This document shows positions 6,829-14,528 of a stretch of 17,085 nt of DNA, one piece after another. How positions within the stretch are numbered: the first letter of the stretch is position 1; the number at the start of each line of letters is the position of its first letter. The DNA is from DATAXI01 sp036266845 (lineage in GTDB: Bacteria > Verrucomicrobiota > Verrucomicrobiia > Chthoniobacterales > Chthoniobacteraceae). Location: the NCBI GenBank assembly GCA_036266845.1, contig DATAXI010000053.1:1-17085 (forward strand), read 5' to 3'. The notes under the pieces were generated by a model. That model worked only from the letters and a program-made list of their open reading frames with translations. It made no database searches and was not told the DNA's origin. A program made the position numbers and the translations under genes.

Positions 6829-7616
6829 AAGGGCGGCTGCTCACCAATATCCGGCGCGTGGTGACTTCCCTCGCCTTTTTTGCGTTGCTGATTTACATTT
6901 GGCATTGGCTGGTCCAGCGCGGCACGCTGAATTCCCTCATCATCCCGGATCCCTCCGCGGTCTGGGAATATTTGGCGGGCGCGCTCAAGGATGGCACGCT
7001 GCTCCAGGCTGCGATGGTCACGATGCGCCGGCTCCTCATTGGTTACGGCATCAGTATTGTGCTCGGCATTCCGCTGGGCCTGCTCAATGCCCGGTTCAAG
7101 GTCTGCTCGGATACGCTGGGAGTGCTGGCGCTGGGCCTCCAGACGCTGCCCAGCGTCTGCTGGGTGCCATTGGCGCTGCTCTGGTTTGGGCAAACGGAAT
7201 CCGCGATGCTGTTCGTCGTCATCATGGGATCGCTCTGGTCCATGGTGATCGCCACGGACAATGGCGTGCGCAATGTCCCCCCCATCTTCTCCCGTGCCGC
7301 GCGCACCATGGGCTCCGGCCCGCTGCACACGTTGATCTTCGTCATGCTGCCGGCTTCCCTGCCATTCGTGGTGAGCGGCATGAAGCAGGGCTGGGCCTTT
7401 GCCTGGCGCTCACTCCTGGCGGCGGAGATTTACGTAACCATCCTTACCGGCTTTGGCCTGGGCCAGTTGCTGAATAACGGGCGCTCGCTTGACGCCATGG
7501 ACCAGGTCATCGGCATCATGGTCGTGATCATCATTATTGGCCTGCTGGCGGACAAAATCCTCTTCTCTCCGTGGGAGCGCTTTCTGCATCGCCGCTGGGG
7601 TACGGGACGAGCCTGA
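6825..7616 (+). CDS. ABC importer permease, NitT/TauT/SsuA type
   Basis: A 263-residue inner-membrane permease. About six hydrophobic segments can be seen, at roughly residues 12-30, 68-88, 95-120, 125-145, 178-205 and 227-243. The EAA-type loop that docks on the ATPase is at residues 158-180 (RAARTMGSG...MLPASLP). The block LGLQTLPSVCWVPLALLWFG is characteristic of SsuC/TauC permeases. The ATG overlaps the ATPase stop (ATGA) and has GGAGG seven bases upstream, one of the few strong ribosome sites in the window. The reading frame extends upstream as an open shadow of the ATPase gene, so the start is set by family length. It completes a binding protein-ATPase-permease importer behind the Rrf2 gene. 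Confidence 0.92.
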   Translation: MKGRLLTNIRRVVTSLAFFALLIYIWHWLVQRGTLNSLIIPDPSAVWEYLAGALKDGTLLQAAMVTMRRLLIGYGISIVLGIPLGLLNARFKVCSDTLGVLALGLQTLPSVCWVPLALLWFGQTESAMLFVVIMGSLWSMVIATDNGVRNVPPIFSRAARTMGSGPLHTLIFVMLPASLPFVVSGMKQGWAFAWRSLLAAEIYVTILTGFGLGQLLNNGRSLDAMDQVIGIMVVIIIIGLLADKILFSPWERFLHRRWGTGRA

Positions 7617-7665
7617 GCCGGGGGCGGGACGTTGCCCTATTGACAGATGCTATTAGCTATCTCGC

Positions 7666-8511
7666 ATGGCTCTCTTCGGCAAACTGGCCGTCGCCTCCAC
7701 TTTTTCTCCACGTTTCCTGCCAATGCTGGCGGAGGCGAAATCTGTGGCCACGCTGCTGGAACGTCCCTTTGAGATCATCCATGCGGGCGGCGAAACGCCG
7801 GAAAACCGGGAGCGTTTCGACCAGGCGTTCGCCGAGTTGGACGTGTCCGCTCCCATCCATTGGCGCCAGGCCGATCTGCCCTCCGCCGCCATCCTGCAAG
7901 CCGCCCGCGAGCATGAGGTGGGCCTGCTGCTGGCCGGCGCCATGGAGCGCGACAGCGAGGGACGCTACTTTCTGGGCAAGGTTTCCCGCGTCCTGGTGCG
8001 CGAGGCGCCCTGCTCGCTGCTTCTTTTTGCCAATCCCTCCCGCGAGGCCCCGCCATTCCGGAAGCTGGCCGTGATCGTCGATTTCAGCGATGCATCCCGC
8101 CATGCCTTGCGCGTCGCGTTTGCGCTCGCCACCCGCTCGCGGGCGGAGACGGTGCATGTCTTGCGCGTTTTCACCGTGTTCGCCCAGGTCCTTGCGGAGC
8201 CGAATGAATTCATCAAAGGCGAGGATCGCGGAGCCCTTGCGGCGGAGGAGGCCCGCCTGGATCAATTCGTCATGGAAACCGGCATCCCGGAGGATATGGA
8301 AATCGTCACCCGCTGCATCGAGGGCACCACCGGCTTCGCTGCGGCGGATTACGTGCAGTCCATCGGCGCGGATCTGCTGGCCGTGCCCGGGACCGCCGCG
8401 GACGGCCACGCGAATTTTCCCGCCCGCATGGAATGGCTGGAGAACGTGATCCCAACCAATCTCCTGGTCATTCGCCCGGTGATGAGCAGCCGGGAGTCCG
8501 ATCCGGATTAG
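7666..8511 (+). CDS. Two-domain universal stress protein with a degenerate first half
   Basis: A 281-residue cytosolic protein with the layout of tandem UspA proteins. The second half (about residues 131-272) fits best. It starts FRKLAVIVDFSDASRHAL, with Asp139 in the position of the nucleotide-contacting Asp, and ends NVIPTNLLVIRP. The first half (1-125) keeps the secondary-structure rhythm and the closing EAPCSLLLFANP strand, but it lacks the initial Asp and a clear G-x2-G-x9-G loop. The corresponding loop of the second half (AVPGTAADGHANFPARM) is also not canonical, so ATP binding is doubtful. It lies 49 bases after the permease on the same strand and may be co-transcribed. The ATG has no clear Shine-Dalgarno sequence. 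Its role in stress or importer control is unknown. Confidence 0.75.
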   Translation: MALFGKLAVASTFSPRFLPMLAEAKSVATLLERPFEIIHAGGETPENRERFDQAFAELDVSAPIHWRQADLPSAAILQAAREHEVGLLLAGAMERDSEGRYFLGKVSRVLVREAPCSLLLFANPSREAPPFRKLAVIVDFSDASRHALRVAFALATRSRAETVHVLRVFTVFAQVLAEPNEFIKGEDRGALAAEEARLDQFVMETGIPEDMEIVTRCIEGTTGFAAADYVQSIGADLLAVPGTAADGHANFPARMEWLENVIPTNLLVIRPVMSSRESDPD

Positions 8512-8595
8512 GATTCGGCAAATCGTGTTGCCGTCATTGGCGATGATTTGAAGATCGATGCCGAGGGAAGGCCTCCGATGGAACCCGTGCGCCCG

Positions 8596-9036
8596 CTAGA
8601 TATCAAAAGCCAGGGCGTGTCCCGACTCCATTTTTGCCATATCCTCGATGCTGCGCGCATCCAGCAGCGCATTCATTTCGGCATGGACCCGGGTCATGAA
8701 CGCCCGCAGGGGGCATGTCCTGGGGTTGGGGCAGGAGCAAGGGACATCGTCTCCGGCGGTCGCGGCGCACGGCAGCGGCGCCAGGGGGCCGTCCAGCGCA
8801 CGCACCACGTCTCCCACCAGGATTTGCTCCGCGGACTTTCGCAATCCATAGCCGCCGCCCACGCCCCGTTTGCTGGTCAGGTAACCGTCATTGCGCAATG
8901 CCAGCAGGATTTGTTCGAGAAACTTGACCGGGATATTTTCCACCCGGGAAAGCTCTCCGATCTGCATCGGCCTGCCATGCCGCGCCAGCGCCACCAGCGC
9001 CCTCAGTGCGTATTCCGCCTTGCGCGATATCCGCAC
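8596..9036 (-). CDS. Rrf2-family transcriptional regulator (second copy)
   Basis: A 146-residue Rrf2 winged-helix regulator of normal family length. The DNA-binding part is MRISRKAEYALRALVALARH, IPVKFLEQILLALRNDGYL and SKRGVGGGYGL. The effector part has Cys90, Cys100, Cys102 and Cys108. The C-x-C-x5-C pattern with an upstream Cys is the same as in the first Rrf2 protein at 4479, so both may hold a similar cluster. The start is GTG at 9036. It is the only start before an in-frame stop (9070-9072), and GGAGG lies about 10 bases upstream. The gene follows the lipoprotein gene by 33 bases and ends convergent to the stress-protein gene. It could regulate its own operon, the importer, or unlinked genes. 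Confidence 0.9.
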   Translation of the reverse strand: MRISRKAEYALRALVALARHGRPMQIGELSRVENIPVKFLEQILLALRNDGYLTSKRGVGGGYGLRKSAEQILVGDVVRALDGPLAPLPCAATAGDDVPCSCPNPRTCPLRAFMTRVHAEMNALLDARSIEDMAKMESGHALAFDI

Positions 9037-9069
9037 CGGGTCAGCCCCTCCGCCCCATGGTTGAGCGTC

Positions 9070-9261
9070 TCATTGGTCTTCGCGCACCTCCACATCCGCC
9101 CGTTCCGGGTCATAGTGGTAGGTGGGGTCCCGGTCCTCGTTGGAGATCGCCCGATCATAGGTGACAGGCTTGTGCCGGTGCCCCCATCCACACCCGGCCA
9201 GCGGCCCGAAAACCGCGGCCAACGCGCCCAGCATCAGGATTCGAATCGAAAAACGTCGCAC
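9070..9261 (-). CDS. Small predicted lipoprotein
   Basis: A 63-residue protein with a type II signal peptide: a basic n-region (MRRFSIR), a hydrophobic core (ILMLGALAAVFGP) and a clean lipobox LAGC with the lipidated Cys24. The mature part is about 40 residues, charged and rich in Asp, Glu, Arg and His (GWGHRHKP, DPTYHYDPERADVE), with no domain that I recognise. The start is GTG at 9261, because an in-frame TAG lies 12 bases further upstream. A weak AGAGAAG precedes it. It sits ahead of the second Rrf2 gene, so the two may form an operon. The lipobox makes it credible despite its size, but the function is unknown. Confidence 0.65.
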   Translation of the reverse strand: MRRFSIRILMLGALAAVFGPLAGCGWGHRHKPVTYDRAISNEDRDPTYHYDPERADVEVREDQ

Positions 9262-9691
9262 CCCGCTTCTCTACCATGCCCCTTGCGCAATCGCCAGCCT
9301 CTTGAATGGCCCAGGCAACGGAAGCCGCGACGTTCCCCCGGGCAAATCAGGAAAAATCACAATCCGCTGCAAATGAGGTGGAAATGCCTCAAAGCCGGGT
9401 TTCAAATATCGCATTCCTTGCTCGTTGAAGATTTGTTTCAGTTCTCCCGGCGGATCTCGCTGTTCTCCCGTTGCCAGACTCGTGAATCTCCATTTTCTCG
9501 TTCGATTCAAAGAATCTGTCGTCCGGAGGGGCGTAATTCTGCCGGGTAACGCGTATAAGTTCGCACCATTGTTCATCCCGCATGTTTTCTTGAGTGCCAA
9601 TTTTTTGAGTGGACCTCCGCCCGGGAGCTCCCCTCGATGTTCTCCCCTGCCCTGAATCCGCACCACCCTCCGTTCGCGACCCGTCACTCAC
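9262..9691. other. 430-base gap between divergent genes; no confident gene
   Basis: This stretch separates the minus-strand lipoprotein from the plus-strand kinase operon and should hold both promoters. Visible elements are a TATAAG box (9554-9559, plus strand) without a good -35, two TTGAGTG direct repeats 15 bases apart (9590-9596 and 9605-9611), and a perfect 10-base palindrome GGGAGCTCCC (9623-9632). The composition is less biased than in the flanking genes. On the minus strand, two overlapping frames look partly protein-like, but neither is convincing alone. No RNA gene was recognised. Confidence 0.5.
9271..9585 (-). pseudogene. Possible decayed or frameshifted minus-strand reading frame
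   Basis: An ATG at 9585 opens a frame that reads MRDEQWCELIRVTRQNYAPP and ends at 9389. From about 9500 a neighbouring frame becomes the more protein-like one (GELKQIFNEQGMRYLKPGFE, then FPPHLQRIVIFPD). It ends at a TAG at 9271-9273, only nine bases before the lipoprotein start. The change of the better frame in mid-sequence suggests a frameshifted gene, or a coincidence in non-coding DNA. Codon third positions are less GC-rich than in neighbouring genes. I do not recognise a family, so this is a weak call. Confidence 0.2.
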
Positions 9692-12600
9692 ATGCCTGTT
9701 AACGCACTGCCAAAAACCGTCCAGTCCCGCACCTGGTCCAGCCTATCGCTTCTCGCATCGGTGCTGGTGCTGGTGGCGTTCTTCATCATCACCGCATGGG
9801 CTGCTTTCCTGAATACCCGCACAGTCCGCGATGCCGCCCACAAGGTGGATGAGTCCAGGGGCCTGGTCAGCGAAATGGAGGACGTGCTCTCCCTTCTCAA
9901 GGATGCGGAGACCGGCCAGCGGGGTTACGTCATCACCGGCGACGAGAAATATCTGGCGCCCTACGACGACGCGCTGCCGCAGATTGAAAAGCGCCTGCCG
10001 GATATCGAGCAGCGGGTGGCATCCGATGACGAGGAAAGGGCGCGAATGGACACCATCCAGGTTTTGGTCAAATCCAAGCTGGACGAGCTGGCAAGAACGA
10101 TTGCCCTGAGGCGGACCCAGGGCTTTGAAGCTGCGCGCGCCGAGGTGGCGACGGATCGGGGCATGTCCACGATGGACCAGATTCGCTCCCAGTTTGCCGA
10201 ATTGGAGCAAGACCAGCGCAAAATCGTCGCCGTCAGATTCGACGAGGCGCAAGTGGCGTTCGAATCAGCCGTGCGCAGCGGTGTTACCAGCGCGGCGGTT
10301 GGAATTGTTCTCACCGTGATAGCCGGCTGGCTGCTCCAACTGGCGGCCCGCGCCCGATTGAAGCGAGACTGGCTGCGCACCGGCCAGACAAAGCTTACGG
10401 AACGCCTGATTGGCGACCAGACGGTGGACGAGGTGGCAGGCCAGGCGCTGCAATGCCTTTGCCAATATCTGGATGCAAAAGTGGGGACCTTTTTTGTGGC
10501 GGATGGAGAATCCTTCCGCCGTGCCGGCGCTTTTGCGGTGCCGTCCGATGCCCGGCTGCCGGCGCGGATCGCCTCCGGAGACGGCCTCCTGGGCCAGGCG
10601 GCGAAGCTTGGACGCGCGCTCTTGGTCAAGGATGTGCCGGAGGGCTATCTGGCGATCGGCTCAAGCCTTGGTCAGGATAGACCGCGCCATTTGCTCATCT
10701 CGCCGGCCATGGCGGATAACGCCGTGACCGCCGTCATCGAGTTCGGCTTCTTTGAGCCGGTCACGGCGGCTGCCGTGGAACTGCTGGATGAGTGCGCGGA
10801 GGCCGTTGGCATCGCCATCGCATCCGCGCTGTCGCGCCAGCGGATCGTCGAGTTGCTGGAGGAGACGCAGAGGCAATCGGAGGAATTGCAGACGCAGGGC
10901 GAGGAGCTCCGCGTATCCAATGAGGAGCTTGAGGAGCAAGCCCGGGCGTTGCAGGAATCGCAGGCCCGGCTGGAGCAGCAGCAGGTGGAGATGGAACAGG
11001 TGAACCTGCAACTGACGGAACGGACGGAGCTTCTTCAGAACCAGCGGAACGATCTGGCCGAGACGAAGACGACGCTGGAGCGCCAGGCGGCGGCGCTCGA
11101 CCAGGCAAGCCGGTACAAATCGGACTTCCTGGCAAACATGTCCCATGAGCTGCGCACCCCGCTCAACTCCTCGCTCATCCTGGCTCAACTGCTCGCGGAA
11201 AACCGAGGCGGCAATCTTACCGCCGAGCAAATCCGTTACGCGACCACCATTAAAAGCGCCGGGAATGATCTGCTCGCGCTCATCAATGATGTCCTGGACC
11301 TTTCGAAAATCGAGGCCGGGCGGATGGACGTGCGCCCGCAGAAGGTTTTCCTGGCGCGATTGATGACTTCTCTCACCCAGCAGTTTGATCCGGTGGCCGC
11401 CACCCGGAGCCTGGCATTGCGGATTCATGCGCTGGAGAACGCGCCCGCGAGCATCGAGACGGACCCGCAGCGCCTGGAGCAGATCTTGCGAAACCTGCTC
11501 TCCAATGCGCTGAAATTTACCGAGCAGGGAACGGTGGAGCTGGAGATCAGCGAGGCGGGAATCGGGCGGATTGCGTTTGCCGTGCGCGATACGGGAATCG
11601 GGATCGACGAATCGCAGCAGCGCATTGTCTTTGAGCCATTCTGCCAGGCGGACGGCACCACCAACCGGCGCTACGGCGGCACGGGCCTGGGGCTCTCGAT
11701 CTCCCGGGAGCTTGCCCGCCTGCTGGGTGGGGAGATCACCCTGCAAAGCCGGGCTGGCGCGGGCAGCGTCTTCACACTGCTGCTGCCGGAAACCTTGCAA
11801 GGCGTCGTCCCCCGCGCACCGGCCCCAATGGCGGCGCTTCCCGCTCCCGAACCCCGCCCCCGCGGCCCGCAGCGGGAAGCCCCGCAAGCGGTTGCGGATG
11901 ATCGCGACAATATTGACGGGGCGCGCAAGGTGATCCTCGTGGTTGAGGATGACCCCAACTTTGCGGAAGTCCTGGCCAGCCTGGGCCGGGAGCAGAAATT
12001 CAAGTGCCTGGTTACCGCCACGGCGCAGGAGGCGTTGAGCCTTGCCCGCCAATACATGCCGAGCGGGATCCTGCTGGATGTGAATCTCCCGGACGCCTCC
12101 GGCCTGGCGGTTCTGGAGCGCTTGAAAAATGAACCCGCGACCCGGCACATCCCGGTCCACGTCATCTCCGCCAGTGATTACGCGGAGAAGGCCCTGGAGC
12201 TTGGCGCTCTCGGCTATCTGCTGAAACCGGTCGCCAAGGAGCGGCTGATTGCCGCGCTGCAGGAGCTGGAAGGGCGGATGTCCCAAAGGCTCAAGCGGGT
12301 GCTGGTGGTGGAGGACAATGCGGTGCAGCGGGACGCGCTTTGCGGGCTGCTGGCATCGCGCGAGGTGGAGGTCATTGGAGCGAAAAGCGCGGCGGATTGC
12401 CTGGAGCACCTCGAGAAAAGCACTTTCGATTGCATGGTGCTGGATCTCAGCCTGCCGGATGCCAGCGGTTTTGTGCTGCTCGACCAATTGAGCAGCAGCG
12501 ACCGCTATGCCTTTCCGCCCGTCATCATCTACACGGGACGCGAGCTGACCACCGATGAGGAGCAGCGGCTCCGGCGGCACTCGCAGGCCATCATCATCAA

Positions 12601-13108
12601 GGGAGCGAAGTCGCCGGAACGCCTTCTGGACGAGGTCGCGCTGTTTCTGCACCAGGTGGTGGCCGATTTGCCGCGTGAGCACCAGGAGATGATCGCGAAA
12701 GCCCGCAGCCGCGAGGCGGCGCTGGATGGCAAGCGCGTTCTCCTGGCCGAGGATGATGTGCGGAACGTGTTCGCGCTGACCAGCCTGCTGGAGCCTTACG
12801 GGCTGAATATCGAGATCGCACGAAACGGGAAGGAAGTGCTCGATGCCCTGGAGCAGGCGCGCAATGCAAATACGCGAATCGATCTGGTACTGATGGATAT
12901 CATGATGCCGGAGATGGACGGGCTTACGGCCATTCGCAGGATACGGCAGGATGCCCATTGGAAACGCCTGCCCATTATCGCGCTCACCGCCAAGGCGATG
13001 CCCAACGATCAGCAGGAATGCTTGGAGGCCGGCGCCAACGATTACCTTTCCAAACCGCTGAATGTCGAAAAACTGCTCTCGCTCGTGCGGGTCTGGATGC
13101 CCCGATGA
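9692..13108 (+). CDS. CHASE3-GAF hybrid sensor histidine kinase with three receiver domains
   Basis: A 1138-residue inner-membrane hybrid kinase. Domains in order: transmembrane helix 1 (about 18-40), a periplasmic CHASE3-like helical sensor (40-190, with the DAETGQRGYVITG motif), transmembrane helix 2 (197-217), GAF (235-380), and a long Glu/Gln-rich coiled coil (383-475). HisKA follows, with phospho-acceptor His485 in MSHELRTP, then an ATPase domain with N-box Asn605, DTGIG (633-637) and GGTGLGL (662-668). After a Pro/Ala-rich linker (701-745) come three receivers with phospho-acceptors Asp796, Asp918 and Asp1069. The conserved Lys are 845, 970 and 1121; in the second receiver the Lys is followed by Gly, not Pro. 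It probably senses an envelope signal and passes phosphate along several receivers. The TGA overlaps the CheR start. No Shine-Dalgarno sequence precedes the ATG. Confidence 0.94.
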   Translation: MPVNALPKTVQSRTWSSLSLLASVLVLVAFFIITAWAAFLNTRTVRDAAHKVDESRGLVSEMEDVLSLLKDAETGQRGYVITGDEKYLAPYDDALPQIEKRLPDIEQRVASDDEERARMDTIQVLVKSKLDELARTIALRRTQGFEAARAEVATDRGMSTMDQIRSQFAELEQDQRKIVAVRFDEAQVAFESAVRSGVTSAAVGIVLTVIAGWLLQLAARARLKRDWLRTGQTKLTERLIGDQTVDEVAGQALQCLCQYLDAKVGTFFVADGESFRRAGAFAVPSDARLPARIASGDGLLGQAAKLGRALLVKDVPEGYLAIGSSLGQDRPRHLLISPAMADNAVTAVIEFGFFEPVTAAAVELLDECAEAVGIAIASALSRQRIVELLEETQRQSEELQTQGEELRVSNEELEEQARALQESQARLEQQQVEMEQVNLQLTERTELLQNQRNDLAETKTTLERQAAALDQASRYKSDFLANMSHELRTPLNSSLILAQLLAENRGGNLTAEQIRYATTIKSAGNDLLALINDVLDLSKIEAGRMDVRPQKVFLARLMTSLTQQFDPVAATRSLALRIHALENAPASIETDPQRLEQILRNLLSNALKFTEQGTVELEISEAGIGRIAFAVRDTGIGIDESQQRIVFEPFCQADGTTNRRYGGTGLGLSISRELARLLGGEITLQSRAGAGSVFTLLLPETLQGVVPRAPAPMAALPAPEPRPRGPQREAPQAVADDRDNIDGARKVILVVEDDPNFAEVLASLGREQKFKCLVTATAQEALSLARQYMPSGILLDVNLPDASGLAVLERLKNEPATRHIPVHVISASDYAEKALELGALGYLLKPVAKERLIAALQELEGRMSQRLKRVLVVEDNAVQRDALCGLLASREVEVIGAKSAADCLEHLEKSTFDCMVLDLSLPDASGFVLLDQLSSSDRYAFPPVIIYTGRELTTDEEQRLRRHSQAIIIKGAKSPERLLDEVALFLHQVVADLPREHQEMIAKARSREAALDGKRVLLAEDDVRNVFALTSLLEPYGLNIEIARNGKEVLDALEQARNANTRIDLVLMDIMMPEMDGLTAIRRIRQDAHWKRLPIIALTAKAMPNDQQECLEAGANDYLSKPLNVEKLLSLVRVWMPR

Positions 13109-13935
13109 GGATGCCCGCCGAGATGAGGGAGGAAGTGGAAATGAGCCTCCTGCTCGAGGCGATCCTTGCGCGCTATCATTACGATTTCAGGGGTTATTCC
13201 ATCGCGTCGCTCAAGCGCCGACTCAAGCAGGCCGCCGAGCGGTTCGATTCCGGGACTTTCCTGAACCTCCGCGACCGGCTGCTCATGGAGCCGGCGATCT
13301 TTCCGCAATTGCTCGATTACCTGACCGTGCAGGTGAGCGAGATGTTCCGCGACCCGCCATTTTTCCGCGCCCTGCGCGAGGAAGTGCTTCCGCACCTGAA
13401 GACCTATCCATCGCTCAAGGTGTGGATTGCGGGATGCAGCTCCGGGGAGGAGCTTTACTCGATGGCGATCCTGTTTCGGGAAGAGGGGCTGGAATCGCGC
13501 ACCATCTTCTACGCGACCGATATCCACTCCGGCGCGCTGCACAAGGCTGAGGCGGGCATCTATAGCATCGAGCGCCTGGCCCAGTTCTCGAAGAACTACC
13601 AGGATGCGGGGGGCAAGGCGTCGCTTTCGGATTATTTCACCGCCGCCTATGGCAACGCGGTATTTGATAAGACCCTGCGGCGCCAGACGGTTTTCTCCGA
13701 CCATAGCCTGGTGTCCGACTCGGTCTTTGCCGAGGTGCATCTTGTCTGCTGCCGCAACGTTTTGATCTACTTTGACAAAGAGCTTCAAAATCGGGCCGTA
13801 GGCCTATTCAAGGATGCTCTGGTGAGGCGGGGTTTCCTGGCCCTGGGGGCGAAGGAGGGGCTCCATTTATCCTGTCACAAGCAAAATTTCGCCGAGATCT
13901 CGCACGGTAAACGGATCTACCAAAAACGAGGATGA
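13105..13935 (+). CDS. cheR: CheR-type protein-glutamate O-methyltransferase
   Basis: A 276-residue cytosolic SAM-dependent methyltransferase that forms glutamyl methyl esters, classically on chemoreceptors. The N-terminal helical domain (about 15-90) includes YHYDFRGYSIASLKRRLKQ and the conserved TVQVSEMFRDPPFF. The SAM-binding site is WIAGCSSGEELYSMAI (107-122), followed by FYATDIHSGALHKAEAGIY and the CheR signature VHLVCCRNVLIYFD (211-224). The ATG at 13105 overlaps the kinase stop (ATGA) and gives the usual short N-terminal extension. An alternative ATG at 13141 has GGAGG eight bases upstream and would drop 12 residues. With no chemoreceptor in the window, its substrate is unclear. The placement between a kinase and CheB suggests that it modifies a component of this operon. 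Confidence 0.9.
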   Translation: MRMPAEMREEVEMSLLLEAILARYHYDFRGYSIASLKRRLKQAAERFDSGTFLNLRDRLLMEPAIFPQLLDYLTVQVSEMFRDPPFFRALREEVLPHLKTYPSLKVWIAGCSSGEELYSMAILFREEGLESRTIFYATDIHSGALHKAEAGIYSIERLAQFSKNYQDAGGKASLSDYFTAAYGNAVFDKTLRRQTVFSDHSLVSDSVFAEVHLVCCRNVLIYFDKELQNRAVGLFKDALVRRGFLALGAKEGLHLSCHKQNFAEISHGKRIYQKRG

Positions 13936-14528
13936 ACCGGACCCCTGCGATTACCAAACCGAGGCTTGTCGTGATCGGCGCTTCCGCCGGCGGGGTGGAA
14001 GCGTTGCTAACGTTGCTCCCGCCGCTGCCGGAGGACTATCCCATTCCCATCCTGGTGGTCGTACACCGCCCCCCCCGCGGCGATGGGATGCTGCAGTCCC
14101 TCCTCTCCTCCCAATGCGCGCTGCGGGTGAAGGAGGCGGAGGACAAGGAGGATATCCTGCCCGGGGTGGTCTATCTGGCGCCGGCCAATTACCATTTGCT
14201 TGTGGAACCCAATTTTCGCTTATCCCTTTCCAGCGAAGAGCCGGTCAATTTCTCGCGCCCTTCCATCGATCTCCTCTTTGAAACAGCGGCAGACGCTTGC
14301 GGCGCCTCCGCCGTGGGCTTCATCCTCACCGGCGCCAATGCCGATGGCGCTCGCGGGCTTGCCAGGATTTGTGCTGCCGGCGGCCTGGCTTATGTTCAAT
14401 CCCCTTCCGACGCCCAGTCCGACGCGATGCCCGCCGCCGCGCTCGATGCGTGCCCCACCGCCGCGGAATTGGATTTGCAAGGCCTGAAGAAGGCCCTCAA
14501 AAACGATCTGCCAGTGACATTGCAATGA
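13932..14528 (+). CDS. cheB: CheB-type protein-glutamate methylesterase, catalytic domain only
   Basis: A 198-residue CheB methylesterase domain that hydrolyses glutamyl methyl esters and may deamidate Gln. The catalytic triad is Ser18 in VIGASAGGVEAL, His45 in LVVVHRPPRG and Asp138 in LTGANADGARGL. PANYHLLVE (residues 84-92) and the FSRPSIDLLFETAA block are further family marks. The N-terminal receiver domain of chemotaxis CheB is absent: the protein begins nine residues before the esterase strand. It therefore cannot be switched on by CheA in the classical way and may be constitutive or controlled by partners. The start overlaps the CheR stop and the TGA overlaps the next kinase start, so it should be made in fixed ratio with both. 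Confidence 0.92.
   Translation: MNRTPAITKPRLVVIGASAGGVEALLTLLPPLPEDYPIPILVVVHRPPRGDGMLQSLLSSQCALRVKEAEDKEDILPGVVYLAPANYHLLVEPNFRLSLSSEEPVNFSRPSIDLLFETAADACGASAVGFILTGANADGARGLARICAAGGLAYVQSPSDAQSDAMPAAALDACPTAAELDLQGLKKALKNDLPVTLQ

Noticed and set aside
7640..7660. A perfect TTGACA before the two-domain stress-protein gene
   Set aside because: At normal spacing the -10 would fall on the start codon. The nearby TATTAG is only five bases away, so no usable promoter pair is seen.
9623..9632. The 10-base palindrome GGGAGCTCCC as a terminator or attachment site
   Set aside because: It has no loop and no T-run, and a 10-base palindrome is not rare in GC-rich DNA. It is mentioned only as part of the intergenic region.
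10661..12958. A 765-codon open frame on the minus strand inside the CHASE3 kinase gene
   Set aside because: It is antisense to a gene with every expected kinase and receiver motif. Its own product shows no recognisable domain and is Leu/Arg/Gln-rich, as expected from the complement of GC-biased codons.
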